Positions 43,755 through 52,265 are shown, counted from the first letter of the stretch. The stretch is DNA of 64,000 nt from Vibrio sp. BS-M-Sm-2 (GCF_041504345.1 NZ_CP167895.1:930001-994000); one strand, 5' to 3'. The notes: generated from the sequence alone by a model not told the origin. A program made the numbers and translations.

Positions 43755-43904
43755 AGTCACCATCCTTAGTTAACCAGATTCACTGTGTAAGCTGTATGTG
43801 TATGATCTTGTCTATACGATTTTGGCACTACGCAGTCTTAAGTTTTAGTACCTATATGCGTCTAGTTTATTATTGTTCGTGTTGTATAACTTTTCAAATT
43901 AAAA

Positions 43905-43920
43905 TGTGACTTATTTCACA
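43905..43920 (-). promoter_or_regulatory. Perfect CRP site overlapping the LysR gene end
   Basis: TGTGA (43905-43909), six bases and TCACA (43916-43920) match the CRP consensus fully. The site overlaps the last codons of the upstream LysR gene and lies about 150 bases before the GGDEF-EAL start, so it probably controls that gene. Confidence 0.7.
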
Positions 43921-44812
43921 GAGCCTGAGTGCTGCGCTCTTTGTCTAGCCTCTCTTTTAAATGATCCAGAAATAACTTGGTTCGCGTATGTGAGTAATCA
44001 AGCTTAGGGTAATACGCGTAAACCATCACTTCGTCGGCGGTTATATTTGGTAATACTGGAACTAACGTCCCTTGTTTAAGATCTTCTTTGATCATCGCTT
44101 TGATGGTTAACAACACTCCCATTCCTCGCTTCGCAGCATGAAACAAAGCTTCTGGATTCGTGGTAGCAAAGTTGCCGTTTAAAGTGATGCGTTGCCCTTT
44201 GGTTAGCGTGACTTCACGGGTTGGACGCTCTCCCCAGATTAAAGAATTATGCTGCTCTAAATCTTGTTCGCAGGTGGGGTAACCGTGTTTGGCGAGGTAA
44301 CTCGGTGCGGCATAGAACCCCGCTTTGTGCTCAAACAAGGGCGTTTTCTTGAAGCTTAAAGAGTTGAGCTGTTCCAATTCTCGACTGATCACCAGATCCA
44401 ATCCAAGTTCAGGTAATTGTCCTGAAGTGGTGGTGATGAGCTGTACCTTAATATCCGGATACTTTTCAAGGAAGTCGTCCATGTGCTGAACCAGAAACTT
44501 AGAGCCGACCGCGATGGTCGCACCTATCTTCAGTAAGCCTGCGGGAGTTTGGTTAACTGAGCGAGTTTCATCAATGATTGACTGCCAGTTATCGAGCTGA
44601 TCTTTGGCTCGTTGGTAAAACAGCGCGCCCGCTTCGGTTTGGCTAATCGAGCGGGTTGTGCGCTTCAGTAGCTGAGTCCCGATGCGTTCTTCGAGCCAGT
44701 TTACCCTTTTGCTTATCGCTGAGCTGGTGGTATTGAGTTTACGCGCAGCACCATTGAAACTGCCTTCTTCCACCACTCTAACGTAGCTCTTTACGTTGAG
44801 AATCCAATCCAT
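43916..44812 (-). CDS. LysR-family transcriptional regulator
   Basis: The 298-residue protein has an N-terminal winged helix-turn-helix (SFNGAARKLNTTSSAISKRV, about 18-37) and a substrate-binding domain starting near residue 90. It is divergent from a Bcr/CflA-type exporter gene, the classical place for a LysR regulator of its neighbour. AGGAAA precedes the ATG. The 108-base shared region contains the inverted repeat TAATTAA-N12-TTAATTA, a fitting operator. Confidence 0.93.
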   Translation of the reverse strand: MDWILNVKSYVRVVEEGSFNGAARKLNTTSSAISKRVNWLEERIGTQLLKRTTRSISQTEAGALFYQRAKDQLDNWQSIIDETRSVNQTPAGLLKIGATIAVGSKFLVQHMDDFLEKYPDIKVQLITTTSGQLPELGLDLVISRELEQLNSLSFKKTPLFEHKAGFYAAPSYLAKHGYPTCEQDLEQHNSLIWGERPTREVTLTKGQRITLNGNFATTNPEALFHAAKRGMGVLLTIKAMIKEDLKQGTLVPVLPNITADEVMVYAYYPKLDYSHTRTKLFLDHLKERLDKERSTQAL

Positions 44813-44831
44813 ATTGTTTCCTATTAGGACT

Positions 44832-44857
44832 TAATTAAATTCCAATTTGGTTAATTA
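44832..44857. promoter_or_regulatory. Candidate LysR operator
   Basis: TAATTAA (44832-44838) and TTAATTA (44851-44857) are inverted copies separated by 12 bases, close to the start of the LysR gene in the divergent region. Confidence 0.5.
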
Positions 44858-44920
44858 TCAATTACTGGTTTTGAATATAAACTTATATCATGAACAAATA
44901 TCAAACGAATAGGGAATTTT

Positions 44921-46126
44921 TTGAGCCAATCGACCTTTAAAAAAACGCCGTTACTCTTAGCAATGATGATTATTGCTACGGGGCAGGTAGGTGTGAGTAT
45001 CTATTTGCCATCTTTGCCGTTAATTGCTTCTGACTTAAGTGTGACTCAGGTAGATGTACAGCTGCTCGTCACGCTGTTCCTTGTGGGTTTTGGCCTGTCT
45101 CAGCTATTTTATGGACCTATGTCTGATGCGGTGGGAAGACGGCCTATCTTCTTGTTAGGCCAGGGCGTTTATTTGATTGGTACTATCGTTTGTGTCGTGT
45201 TTTCTGACAACATGCTGGCGCTAGAGGTTGGCCGTTTGTTGCAAGGTTTAGGAGCGGGTAGTGCTTCGGTTCTCGGACGAAGTGTGCTCCGCGACAGTTA
45301 TGATGGCCCTCAACTGACCAAAGCGTTGTCTTATATCTCGATCACCGCTTCGATCATGCCTATCATTGCGCCTGTATTTGGTGGTTGGATTTCATTTCAC
45401 CTCGGGTGGCAAGCGGTGTTCCTGTTTGTTCTACTGTATCTACTGGCAATATTCACTCTGGGTTACTTTGTGTTGCCTGAGACTTTGCCATATGGAAAGA
45501 GTCGCTTTGATGCCTGCCAAGTGGTGAAGAACTACGGACGCTTGTTGACTAACCGCCAAGTGTTGACCAGTGCCAGTTATAACTGGATGAGCTACATGGC
45601 AAGTTTGGTATCTTTATCGCTGTTTCCATTCTTAATGCAAGAGCAGTTAGGGCTGACTGCCGCAGAATACGGCACATTGATGATTGTCCCTTCGGCAGGC
45701 TTGCTGGTAGGTAGCGTCGCTTTAAACTTGCTCAATCGTAGGTTTAGTACGCCTCAACTGATGAGCCTAGCTATCTTGATTATCTTGGCGTCGGGAACTT
45801 GGCTTTTGACTCATGAGTTATCCATCTTTAACTTAGTTTGGGCGTTTACTTGGCTGACTATTGCGCAGGGTATCTCTTTTCCTCTCTCTATTAGTATGTT
45901 GTTGGAACCACATAAGAAACAAGCTGGTGCGGTCTCTGCATTGTCGGGTTCAATTCAGATGTGTTTGGCGGGTTTACTTGGTGGGTATCTCGTCGAGAGT
46001 TGGGTGACGACTTACCTACAGTTAGGTGTGTTCTACTTGATTATAGGAGGAGCTATGGGGGGCGTGCTTTGGTCTTCAACCAAAATGAACAAGAAAGATG
46101 ATACTGTTGAAGTGGAATATAGCTAA
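44921..46126 (+). CDS. MFS exporter, Bcr/CflA family
   Basis: The 401-residue protein has twelve membrane segments and the MFS motif GPMSDAVGRRPIFLLGQGVY after the second helix, plus LLQGLGAGSASVLGRSVLRD, typical of Bcr/CflA drug exporters. It likely pumps a small toxic compound out with proton exchange. The start is a TTG preceded by AGGGA; no nearby ATG is better. The divergent LysR protein probably controls it. Confidence 0.92.
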   Translation: MSQSTFKKTPLLLAMMIIATGQVGVSIYLPSLPLIASDLSVTQVDVQLLVTLFLVGFGLSQLFYGPMSDAVGRRPIFLLGQGVYLIGTIVCVVFSDNMLALEVGRLLQGLGAGSASVLGRSVLRDSYDGPQLTKALSYISITASIMPIIAPVFGGWISFHLGWQAVFLFVLLYLLAIFTLGYFVLPETLPYGKSRFDACQVVKNYGRLLTNRQVLTSASYNWMSYMASLVSLSLFPFLMQEQLGLTAAEYGTLMIVPSAGLLVGSVALNLLNRRFSTPQLMSLAILIILASGTWLLTHELSIFNLVWAFTWLTIAQGISFPLSISMLLEPHKKQAGAVSALSGSIQMCLAGLLGGYLVESWVTTYLQLGVFYLIIGGAMGGVLWSSTKMNKKDDTVEVEYS

Positions 46127-46226
46127 ATGCCTAGTCCACTATCGTCCAATGCACCATCGTTAATACGTTGTATTTGTGCTGATGGTTTTCTACAATGCTT
46201 CGGTCCATTGAATAGGTAAAAACAAA

Positions 46227-46577
46227 ATGCAGCAAAATGAATTTGAAGTACTGGTAAAAGCTATCTGCGCACTAGATGGCCTGCCTCAAGCGCTTGAGCT
46301 ATTGAAATCCAATGAGGATACAGAAGTCGCTGAGGCTGCTGCATCACTGACTGGTCAATTTGCACTAGCTGAAGTGGAAGGCGAAAAGCGTATTTACCAC
46401 GTGACGCTTCAAGAAAATGAACAAGGCGAAGAGCAAGAGTACATCGAACATGTCATGAATGAAGGCGATGACTTAATCAAATTTGCAGCTTGGTTCTTTG
46501 AAACAATGTTTGAATTGAAGCAAAAAGACACATACCAAATTGCTGGTAAAACTTACAGACAGCCAAAGCGCAGCTAG
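46227..46577 (+). CDS. Small acidic hypothetical protein
   Basis: I do not recognise this 116-residue cytoplasmic protein. The first half is helical and acidic (LDGLPQALELLKSNEDTEVA), the second half has strands and helices (RIYHVTLQENEQGEEQEY, LIKFAAWFFETMFELKQK) and ends in a basic GKTYRQPKRS. It has no Cys, signal peptide or membrane helix. It stands alone with its own terminator. Confidence 0.7.
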   Translation: MQQNEFEVLVKAICALDGLPQALELLKSNEDTEVAEAAASLTGQFALAEVEGEKRIYHVTLQENEQGEEQEYIEHVMNEGDDLIKFAAWFFETMFELKQKDTYQIAGKTYRQPKRS

Positions 46578-46600
46578 GGTTCTTAGTAAAGTATTTTAGA

Positions 46601-46627
46601 AAGCAGCTCTCTGAGCTGCTTTTTTTA
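46601..46627 (+). terminator. Terminator of the acidic hypothetical gene
   Basis: AGCAGCTC pairs with GAGCTGCT over three bases, followed by seven T residues. Confidence 0.92.
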
Positions 46628-46796
46628 TAAGCGTCTAAATCAATGTGTTGGACTGTTATTAGGAATGGAGCATTAAGCTCAAACCAGAATTCAGGTTAAC
46701 TCATTGATATACATAGACAGTGCTGATTAGCACAGAGACAAAATTAGGTTTATTGCAAATCAATGGATTTTATTGCATTAAAGTGTGATGTGAATC

Positions 46797-46824
46797 TTGT
46801 TTTTGGGCGTTTTAAGTGTAAAAT
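46797..46824 (+). promoter_or_regulatory. Sigma-70-like promoter of the 44-residue gene
   Basis: TTGTTT (46797-46802) and TAAAAT (46819-46824) are 16 bases apart, about 40 bases before the small gene's ATG. Confidence 0.55.
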
Positions 46825-46861
46825 CCGCGCTAAGGAAAGTTGATTATGTGCGGAGATAAGC

Positions 46862-46996
46862 ATGAATTACGAACTAGGCCATGCATACCTTGGTCAAATG
46901 GCAGCAAAAAACATGATGCACGAAGCATTGTATGGCAAGCCAAAGCCAAAAAAAACATCATTCCTTAAGCGAATGATGAAGAAAATGGCTAAATAA
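46862..46996 (+). CDS. Small basic protein of 44 residues
   Basis: This short frame has every sign of a real gene: a promoter at 46797-46824, GGAG six bases before the ATG, and a strong terminator 24 bases after the stop. The product begins MNYELGHAYLGQMAAKNMMH and ends in a basic tail with FLKRMMKKMAK. It has many Met and Lys residues, no signal peptide and no long hydrophobic stretch; the C-terminal part could form an amphipathic helix. Function is unknown. Confidence 0.75.
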   Translation: MNYELGHAYLGQMAAKNMMHEALYGKPKPKKTSFLKRMMKKMAK

Positions 46997-47019
46997 GCAT
47001 TTTAAAAAACGGAATTTTA

Positions 47020-47054
47020 AAAGGCCTTAAACATCTATGATGTTTAAGGCCTTT
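47020..47054. terminator. Terminator of the small basic gene
   Basis: AAAGGCCTTAAACATC pairs with GATGTTTAAGGCCTTT over three bases, sixteen pairs, flanked by A-rich and T-rich sequence. Confidence 0.85.
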
Positions 47055-47154
47055 GTCGTTTTAGCGATTGATGAAGTTCATCGCCCTGTTTTGTTGTGGA
47101 TGGACACAAAAAACACTGATTAATTCACGATTGGATTTATAGCTCTGTGTGAGT

Positions 47155-47772
47155 TTAGCCTGCTGATTGGTTGGACAGATCGACAACATTATTTGGGATG
47201 CTATCTAAGCCATTCTCTTTCATCCATGCATCTAAGTTGTCTGCTCCACCGATGTATTTACCATCGAGCCAGATCTGAGGGACAGTTACTGGTGTTTTCT
47301 CACCAATGTGCGCTTTTACCTCTGGAATCATACGATACAAAGCTGCGCTGTCTTTTACGACATCATGGTATTGGTATTCAACACCCGCTTCATCAAGCAT
47401 TTTCTTCGCCTTAACGCAGAATGGGCAGGTTGCTTTGCCATAAACAATATTGCCTTTTAGGGTATCTCTTTTGGTCCACTCTTTAATGACCGATTGAATC
47501 AGAACACCGCGATTTAGTGCTTCGCCTTGGCTCACTACCTTACCTTCAACAACAAGGATCGGAGCATGCCAAGAGCCCAGCTTTAAAGGTTCCCACCAGT
47601 GAGATAACCAATCTTTCACTTCCAATTCGACATCGACATCGGCCAACTCATTCTCAAAAGTATCTTTAAGAATATCTTTGGTCAAAGTACATTCTCCACA
47701 TGGGATGTTCACTGTAAATGGACCCCAGCTGCCTGCCCAACGGTATAGTGTAATCTTGACTGGTTTCTTCAT
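47155..47772 (-). CDS. Thioredoxin-fold / glutaredoxin fusion protein
   Basis: The 205-residue protein has a C-terminal glutaredoxin (about 108-195) with the active CPFC in YGKATCPFCVKAKKML, a TVPQ cis-Pro site and GGADNL for glutathione binding. The N-terminal 100 residues (TLYRWAGSWGPFTVNIPCGEC) carry a CGEC pair after an extra loop, and SWHAPILVVEGKVVSQGEAL resembles the second half of a thioredoxin fold. Two thiol centres in one protein suggest internal electron transfer. The substrate is unknown. GAGG precedes the ATG. Confidence 0.82.
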   Translation of the reverse strand: MKKPVKITLYRWAGSWGPFTVNIPCGECTLTKDILKDTFENELADVDVELEVKDWLSHWWEPLKLGSWHAPILVVEGKVVSQGEALNRGVLIQSVIKEWTKRDTLKGNIVYGKATCPFCVKAKKMLDEAGVEYQYHDVVKDSAALYRMIPEVKAHIGEKTPVTVPQIWLDGKYIGGADNLDAWMKENGLDSIPNNVVDLSNQSAG

Positions 47773-47840
47773 GGTTACGGCCTCGTTTGAATTCTATTAT
47801 CCATATAGAACGGACAGTCGAACTATTTATTTCACCACCC

Positions 47841-48731
47841 CTAAACTTTCTTCAGTTTCGAAGGCTTTTTAGTTTCCCAGTGGGTAATAAACGCAACTGA
47901 CGCAATAATAATAGCAGCCCCTAACCATAAGCGACCTGGTGGAACCCAGCTAAATACAACCCAACCAGCTAGAACATTTAGCGGCAATTTCGCATGGTCA
48001 AACGGTTGAACAAATGAAGCATCAGCGACGGAATAAGCTTTTACAATTGCCCACTGAGCGAGTGCTGTCATTACACCAATAACAACTAATATTCCCCAAA
48101 TAGTACCGCCGCTTGGAGTCTGCCAATCAGGCGCGGCAAGTAGGATATTAAATGGCGTGATCAATAGTAAAAGGTAGACCACCATGGTTGAAGGGCTGTC
48201 TTGTGAAGAGAGCTTTTTAACCATCAGTGAGTAGCATGCCCAAAAGAAAGCGGCACCAACTGGTAACAGTGTTGCCCAGTTAAAGTCTTCAGCCCATGGT
48301 TCGAGAATAACCATCGCACCAGCGAAGCCTGCTAAGGTCGCTCCCCAACGAGCAGCCCCAACTTTCTCTTTGAGAAAAAGCCCTGAACCTATGGTAGCGA
48401 ATAGTGGCGATGTCATGAGAAGGGCAATGCCTTGCCAAATAGGTACTGGGTAAGCCAGTGCCCATATCCAAAGTTGAATACCAATAACAGACAAGAAGAC
48501 ACGAAATACGTGCAATTTGAGGTTGTCGGTTTTTAGTGCGCGGCGAATCCCCAGCGTTTTCAGATAAGGAAGAATCGCGAACAACGCGATAGCGTATTGA
48601 ATGACGGCAACGGTAGTAGAAGTCAGTCCGAAGTGAATGCTAGCTATTTGGGTTAGGCTATTAATAATGGCAAAGGCTAGGCCTGCGGTTAGCATCCAGC
48701 TAGCGCCTTGGATCGGATGGTGTTGTGACAT
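47841..48731 (-). CDS. EamA-family (DMT superfamily) transporter
   Basis: The 296-residue protein has ten membrane segments formed by two EamA repeats of five, with the second repeat starting near residue 150 and ending in a basic tail KPSKLKKV. Members export metabolites such as amino acids. Substrate is unknown. AGAAG precedes the ATG. It lies between the glutaredoxin fusion and a porin gene, each apparently separate. Confidence 0.88.
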   Translation of the reverse strand: MSQHHPIQGASWMLTAGLAFAIINSLTQIASIHFGLTSTTVAVIQYAIALFAILPYLKTLGIRRALKTDNLKLHVFRVFLSVIGIQLWIWALAYPVPIWQGIALLMTSPLFATIGSGLFLKEKVGAARWGATLAGFAGAMVILEPWAEDFNWATLLPVGAAFFWACYSLMVKKLSSQDSPSTMVVYLLLLITPFNILLAAPDWQTPSGGTIWGILVVIGVMTALAQWAIVKAYSVADASFVQPFDHAKLPLNVLAGWVVFSWVPPGRLWLGAAIIIASVAFITHWETKKPSKLKKV

Positions 48732-48830
48732 GATGCTTCTAATTATTTGATATGGTCCACCTATGATACGGATTTAGCAAGACTTAACCAGAAAAAGCAT
48801 CGATGAAGTTAGTCAGAATATTTGAACAAG

Positions 48831-48861
48831 AAAAAGGTTGAGCCATTGCCCAACCTTTTTA
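48831..48861. terminator. Terminator of the porin gene
   Basis: AAAAAGGTTG pairs with CAACCTTTTT over ten bases and can act on the minus strand for the porin. Confidence 0.88.
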
Positions 48862-48885
48862 GTCTCTATCTAAAGTCGATTTAGA

Positions 48886-49839
48886 TTAGAAGTCGTAACG
48901 GATGCCCGCTTGTAGCTGGTCATCTTTATTGTCTAGCTGTTCAAACTTGTAACCAGCATAGGTACGGATGTGGCCGTTAAACTTATATACTGCTTCAATA
49001 GCAAAGTTATTTGCTTCTTCGTCAGCCGCTTTATCGAACTCACCGTAGTTGTATACACCAATTAGTGATAACTGCTTAGTTGCTTTGAAGATAGCTGAAA
49101 GCTCGTAGCCAGTGTAATCTTCATCTGCAACTGAAGCCATTGTGTATAAGCCACCAACAGTAAACGCATCCATCGAGAATTGAGCTACAAGGTTAATCTG
49201 GTCATCATCGAAGTTACCATTCTTTTGGGAAACGTAACCAGCACCAAGGTCAAAAGCGCCTAGGTTGTACATAGCAGCAAGACCAAAGCTGTCCGCATCT
49301 TTTTCATCGGCTGCGATGTAGTTTGCTTGAACTGTCAACGCGTCAAATTCGCCAGAGTAAAGGAAGTTGTTTTCGCGTTTGTCTTTGTTACCAGCGACAG
49401 CATCAGCGGCATCAGCACCAAATGTAGCCATCGTATCTGTAATATCTGTCAACATTACTTGAGCTGAGTCTTGCTTACCGTAAGAAAATTCTCCGAAGTT
49501 GGTACCAAGACCAGCAAAGAAGTAACGGTTAGTAAGTGAGTCAGTTTTTTCTCCGTTAACACCAACAGCTGTGTCTCCTGTAAACTCAGCTTCATATTTA
49601 CCAAAGCCGTATAGTTCATCAGAAACTTGAGTTTTTCCTGAGATATTTACGCGGGCACGTGACTTGTCTTTAAAAGAGCTGTCAGACGCACTTTCGTTGT
49701 TATCAGAGACGTTGAAGCGAGCTTCCGCACGACCGCCAATTTTAAGTTCCGTACCATCCGAGCTGTAAACTGTTGCTGCTAGAGATGAACCTGAAACTAG
49801 TGCCGCTACCACTGCAGAAGCTAGAACTGCCTTTTTCAT
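48886..49839 (-). CDS. General porin, Gram-negative type
   Basis: The protein of 317 residues has a signal peptide (MKKAVLASAVVAALVSGSSLA), begins its mature part with ATVYSSDGTELKIGGRAEAR and ends in GIRYDF with the terminal Phe needed for outer-membrane insertion. The many acidic loops and strand pattern match OmpU-like vibrio porins, which form trimers. The ATG at 49839 is preferred over a GTG two codons upstream because AAGG lies eleven bases before it. The leader has a strong hairpin. Confidence 0.93.
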   Translation of the reverse strand: MKKAVLASAVVAALVSGSSLAATVYSSDGTELKIGGRAEARFNVSDNNESASDSSFKDKSRARVNISGKTQVSDELYGFGKYEAEFTGDTAVGVNGEKTDSLTNRYFFAGLGTNFGEFSYGKQDSAQVMLTDITDTMATFGADAADAVAGNKDKRENNFLYSGEFDALTVQANYIAADEKDADSFGLAAMYNLGAFDLGAGYVSQKNGNFDDDQINLVAQFSMDAFTVGGLYTMASVADEDYTGYELSAIFKATKQLSLIGVYNYGEFDKAADEEANNFAIEAVYKFNGHIRTYAGYKFEQLDNKDDQLQAGIRYDF

Positions 49840-49896
49840 AATCACTTACCTTGTATTTTAAAATCCGTGAGCAATGTGCTCTCCGTTTCGATATGA

Positions 49897-49924
49897 AGCT
49901 AATTTAGAACAGCTAAATTAAGCT
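49897..49924 (-). promoter_or_regulatory. Hairpin in the porin leader
   Basis: AAGC-TAATTTAG and CTAAATTA-AGCTT form a 12-pair stem with one bulged base, about 60 bases before the porin ATG. It may be an mRNA stability element or an operator. Confidence 0.5.
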
Positions 49925-50138
49925 TTCATTTCTATAAAATTACATTTTCGTGAATGGGGAACTTTTTTAAGTGTTGATTTTATTGCACTTTTATTTCATG
50001 AGACTGAGTGTTCTGTGAATAGTTATACAAGTTGCGTGTATTTCAAAGGTCACATTGACAAGTTTTACCTTGGAATCATGTATGTCGATGCTGGTGAATT
50101 TTGGGAGCGCTTTAGAGCTTGTTAATCTGATTAACTGC

Positions 50139-50166
50139 TTGTACTGGTTAAGATATCCTCTATGAT
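50139..50166 (+). promoter_or_regulatory. Candidate promoter of the AstE/AspA-like gene
   Basis: TTGTAC (50139-50144) and TATGAT (50161-50166) are separated by 16 bases; the leader would be about 45 bases. Confidence 0.5.
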
Positions 50167-50216
50167 GCAAAAACTTAGAAGAGAATAGATTTTGCTCAAC
50201 AAGATGGAGACGTTGG

Positions 50217-51236
50217 ATGAAAACAGAGTACTTAGGCGATGTTTTACAAGGCAGACAGGTTATTGGCTCTTTGAATGTTGAAGACTTACCCGTTGGAGAG
50301 CATCAGTTTTGGTTTCAAGTAACCAGTGATGGACTAGGGCAGCCTAAGAATATGCCGGTTTCTGTTTTCAAAGGCAGCCAAGATGGCCCTAAATTGATGA
50401 TCACTGCCGGCATTCACGGTGATGAGCTAAACGGTGTGTTGGCTGCTCAGCAAATTATCCGTGACTTAGTGGGTAAAACCCTAAAAGGCTCGGTAACGAT
50501 TGTGCCTACGGTGAACTTGTCAGGTTTGTTGAACCATAGTCGTGACTTCGTCTCTTCAGATCCTGGCTCATGTCCTGCGAATCTTAATCGACTCTTTCCG
50601 GGTGATGCACATGGTTTAGCTGCGGAGCGCTTTGTTGCGTCTCTGTGGGATCGCTTACTTAAGCTCAATGCGACATTCGCTGTTGATCTCCATACTCAAA
50701 CTCGTGGCGCGGTCTACCCACTTTATGTGTTTGCTGATTACCGAATTGAACAATGTTTGGAGATGGCAAGGTTGATGCAACCTGATTGTGTGCTTAATGA
50801 TCCTGGCGACCCGGGTATTCTTGAAACGGTTTGGAATCGAAGTGGAATACCAAGTATCACGGTGGAAGTAGGCATGGGTAAGTTTACTCAGCCTGAAATG
50901 ATTCAAAGAGCAGTAGGCGGCGTTTTGAATATGCTCTCCTATTACGAGATGCTTGAAGTTGAGGGAAAAGATCCGTTGGGGACAAGCCAGTTGCCGAGTA
51001 TGGATTGGATTGAAGGTAACAATGTGGTGTCTATTCGTGCTGATATTGGTGGTTTTGTTCTGCCTCAGATCGAGCTTTTACAAAGCGTGGAGCAAGATGA
51101 TTTGTTAGCAATTCAATATGACGCTTTTGGTAATGAGTGTCGCCGCTATCACGCGCCATCTGCTGGATGTGTCCTTAGCTATAACGTGGATGCGTTAAGG
51201 GAACCGGGTGCACTTGTTTGTCGCTTGCTGAGTTAG
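50217..51236 (+). CDS. Succinylglutamate desuccinylase/aspartoacylase-family zinc hydrolase
   Basis: The 339-residue protein has the family zinc site GIHGDELNG near residues 67-75 and the third His in FAVDLHTQT near 160, plus NLNRLFPG, the Asn-Arg pair for carboxylate binding. Such enzymes split amides of N-acyl amino acids. The C-terminal beta domain (about 270-339, GGFVLPQIELLQSVEQDD) is typical of the longer branch. It faces a porin gene, suggesting use of an imported N-acyl compound, but no regulator supports that. Confidence 0.88.
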   Translation: MKTEYLGDVLQGRQVIGSLNVEDLPVGEHQFWFQVTSDGLGQPKNMPVSVFKGSQDGPKLMITAGIHGDELNGVLAAQQIIRDLVGKTLKGSVTIVPTVNLSGLLNHSRDFVSSDPGSCPANLNRLFPGDAHGLAAERFVASLWDRLLKLNATFAVDLHTQTRGAVYPLYVFADYRIEQCLEMARLMQPDCVLNDPGDPGILETVWNRSGIPSITVEVGMGKFTQPEMIQRAVGGVLNMLSYYEMLEVEGKDPLGTSQLPSMDWIEGNNVVSIRADIGGFVLPQIELLQSVEQDDLLAIQYDAFGNECRRYHAPSAGCVLSYNVDALREPGALVCRLLS

Positions 51237-51293
51237 GGTTCAGTTGATTGGACGTTTCCGTGTTAATGCGCTGTGTCGCCATCTAAAACACGC

Positions 51294-51477
51294 AAAAAAA
51301 AGACCGAGCAAGGGGCTCGGTCAAAAGACAGTTGTCTAGAGTAAGCACGTCTTGGACTCATCGACAGAACAGCTTTTAGAGTAGCGAGTGTAGATTAAGA
51401 ATCCATTGCAAGATAGTGACACTTCGACTGCTTTTCTGTTTCAAAAATAATATTGAAAACATTATTTTAAGCTCATC
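51294..51477 (-). ncRNA. Possible small RNA gene
   Basis: A terminator that works on the minus strand, GACCGAGC/GCTCGGTC (51302-51322) followed on that strand by TTTTTTT, has no minus-strand gene before it: the nearest upstream unit is already closed by the hairpin at 51478-51504. The 150 bases between have no ORF with a ribosome site. An independent minus-strand RNA of 100-180 bases would explain it. I see only weak promoter elements and no known family. Confidence 0.3.
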
Positions 51478-51504
51478 AAAAAGCCGACTACGAGTCGGCT
51501 TTTT
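51478..51504. terminator. Bidirectional terminator of the Scs operon
   Basis: AAAAAGCCGACT pairs with AGTCGGCTTTTT over three bases, just after the last Scs gene. Confidence 0.93.
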
Positions 51505-51545
51505 ATTCACTTCTCTTTCGAATTTTTATCTCTATCTAAACTCGA

Positions 51546-52265
51546 TTAAAAAGCGTCGTCCACGATATCTTTAAGTCGGTCATAAGGCACATATCCTGGT
51601 AAAACATTTCCGTTCATCATCATGGTTGGAGTGCCCGTTAAGCCCAGAGCACTGAACGTTTGATGGTTAGTGGTTAGAACCTGGTTTTGTTCTTGAGTTG
51701 TTTTTAGCTCCGCCTCTGTTCCCGTCTTCTTGGCGACTGCTTCTAGTGAGCTTTTCGAGTGAATGCCGCTTTTCGCCATCAGCAATCTATCAACTTCAGG
51801 GAATGCTTCTGGGTTATCTTTCCATACTTTCATCGCGTATAGCGCTGCGTTGGTGTTTAGACCCGAAACCTGTTGCTGCTTAAACGATAAGTACACGTTG
51901 ATCACTTTAATATCGCTGTTTTCAGAGGCTAATTGAACCAAGCCTTTTTCCAAGCGCTTACAGTAAGGACAGTTATAGTCTGTAAAATTAATAATGACCG
52001 ATTTGCCATCCGGATTGCCCGTGATTGGGTGAGCGTCATTGTTGTATAACCAATCATGGCTTTCCGCTTGGGCTTTCTTCGCTTGCTCTTGACCTGCTAC
52101 GTACTGCTCTAAACTGGTATGCAACCCAGAGATTGTTGAAGGGTTATCTTTCAGGAATTGATTAATTTCTTCAAGTTGTTGAGTTTGCTCTTTGTTTAAT
52201 TCTGCGAAGGCATTAGTACTCAATAGTGAGCCTAAAATCAGTGCGCTTATCAGATGCTTTTTCAT
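51546..52265 (-). CDS. scsC: ScsC-like periplasmic thiol oxidoreductase (DsbA family)
   Basis: The 239-residue protein has a signal peptide (MKKHLISALILGSLLSTNAFA), an N-terminal helical stalk (about 22-75) like that which trimerises ScsC, and a thioredoxin fold with CPYC in DYNCPYCKRL and the cis-Pro in GTPTMMMNG. It acts as a periplasmic disulfide isomerase or reductase kept reduced by the DsbD-like protein of the same operon. The ATG is preferred over a TTG five codons upstream. It is last in the operon. Confidence 0.85.
   Translation of the reverse strand: MKKHLISALILGSLLSTNAFAELNKEQTQQLEEINQFLKDNPSTISGLHTSLEQYVAGQEQAKKAQAESHDWLYNNDAHPITGNPDGKSVIINFTDYNCPYCKRLEKGLVQLASENSDIKVINVYLSFKQQQVSGLNTNAALYAMKVWKDNPEAFPEVDRLLMAKSGIHSKSSLEAVAKKTGTEAELKTTQEQNQVLTTNHQTFSALGLTGTPTMMMNGNVLPGYVPYDRLKDIVDDAF

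Larger units (their letters stand above)
49840..50216. other. Divergent gap of 377 bases between porin and AstE/AspA-like gene
   Basis: It holds the porin leader and promoter on the minus strand and, at its right end, a promoter for the hydrolase. No ORF was recognised. Confidence 0.6.
51237..51545. other. Gap of 309 bases with two terminators
   Basis: The gap between convergent genes holds a minus-strand terminator at 51294-51322 and a two-way terminator at 51478-51504. The stretch between them may encode a small RNA, listed separately. Confidence 0.6.
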
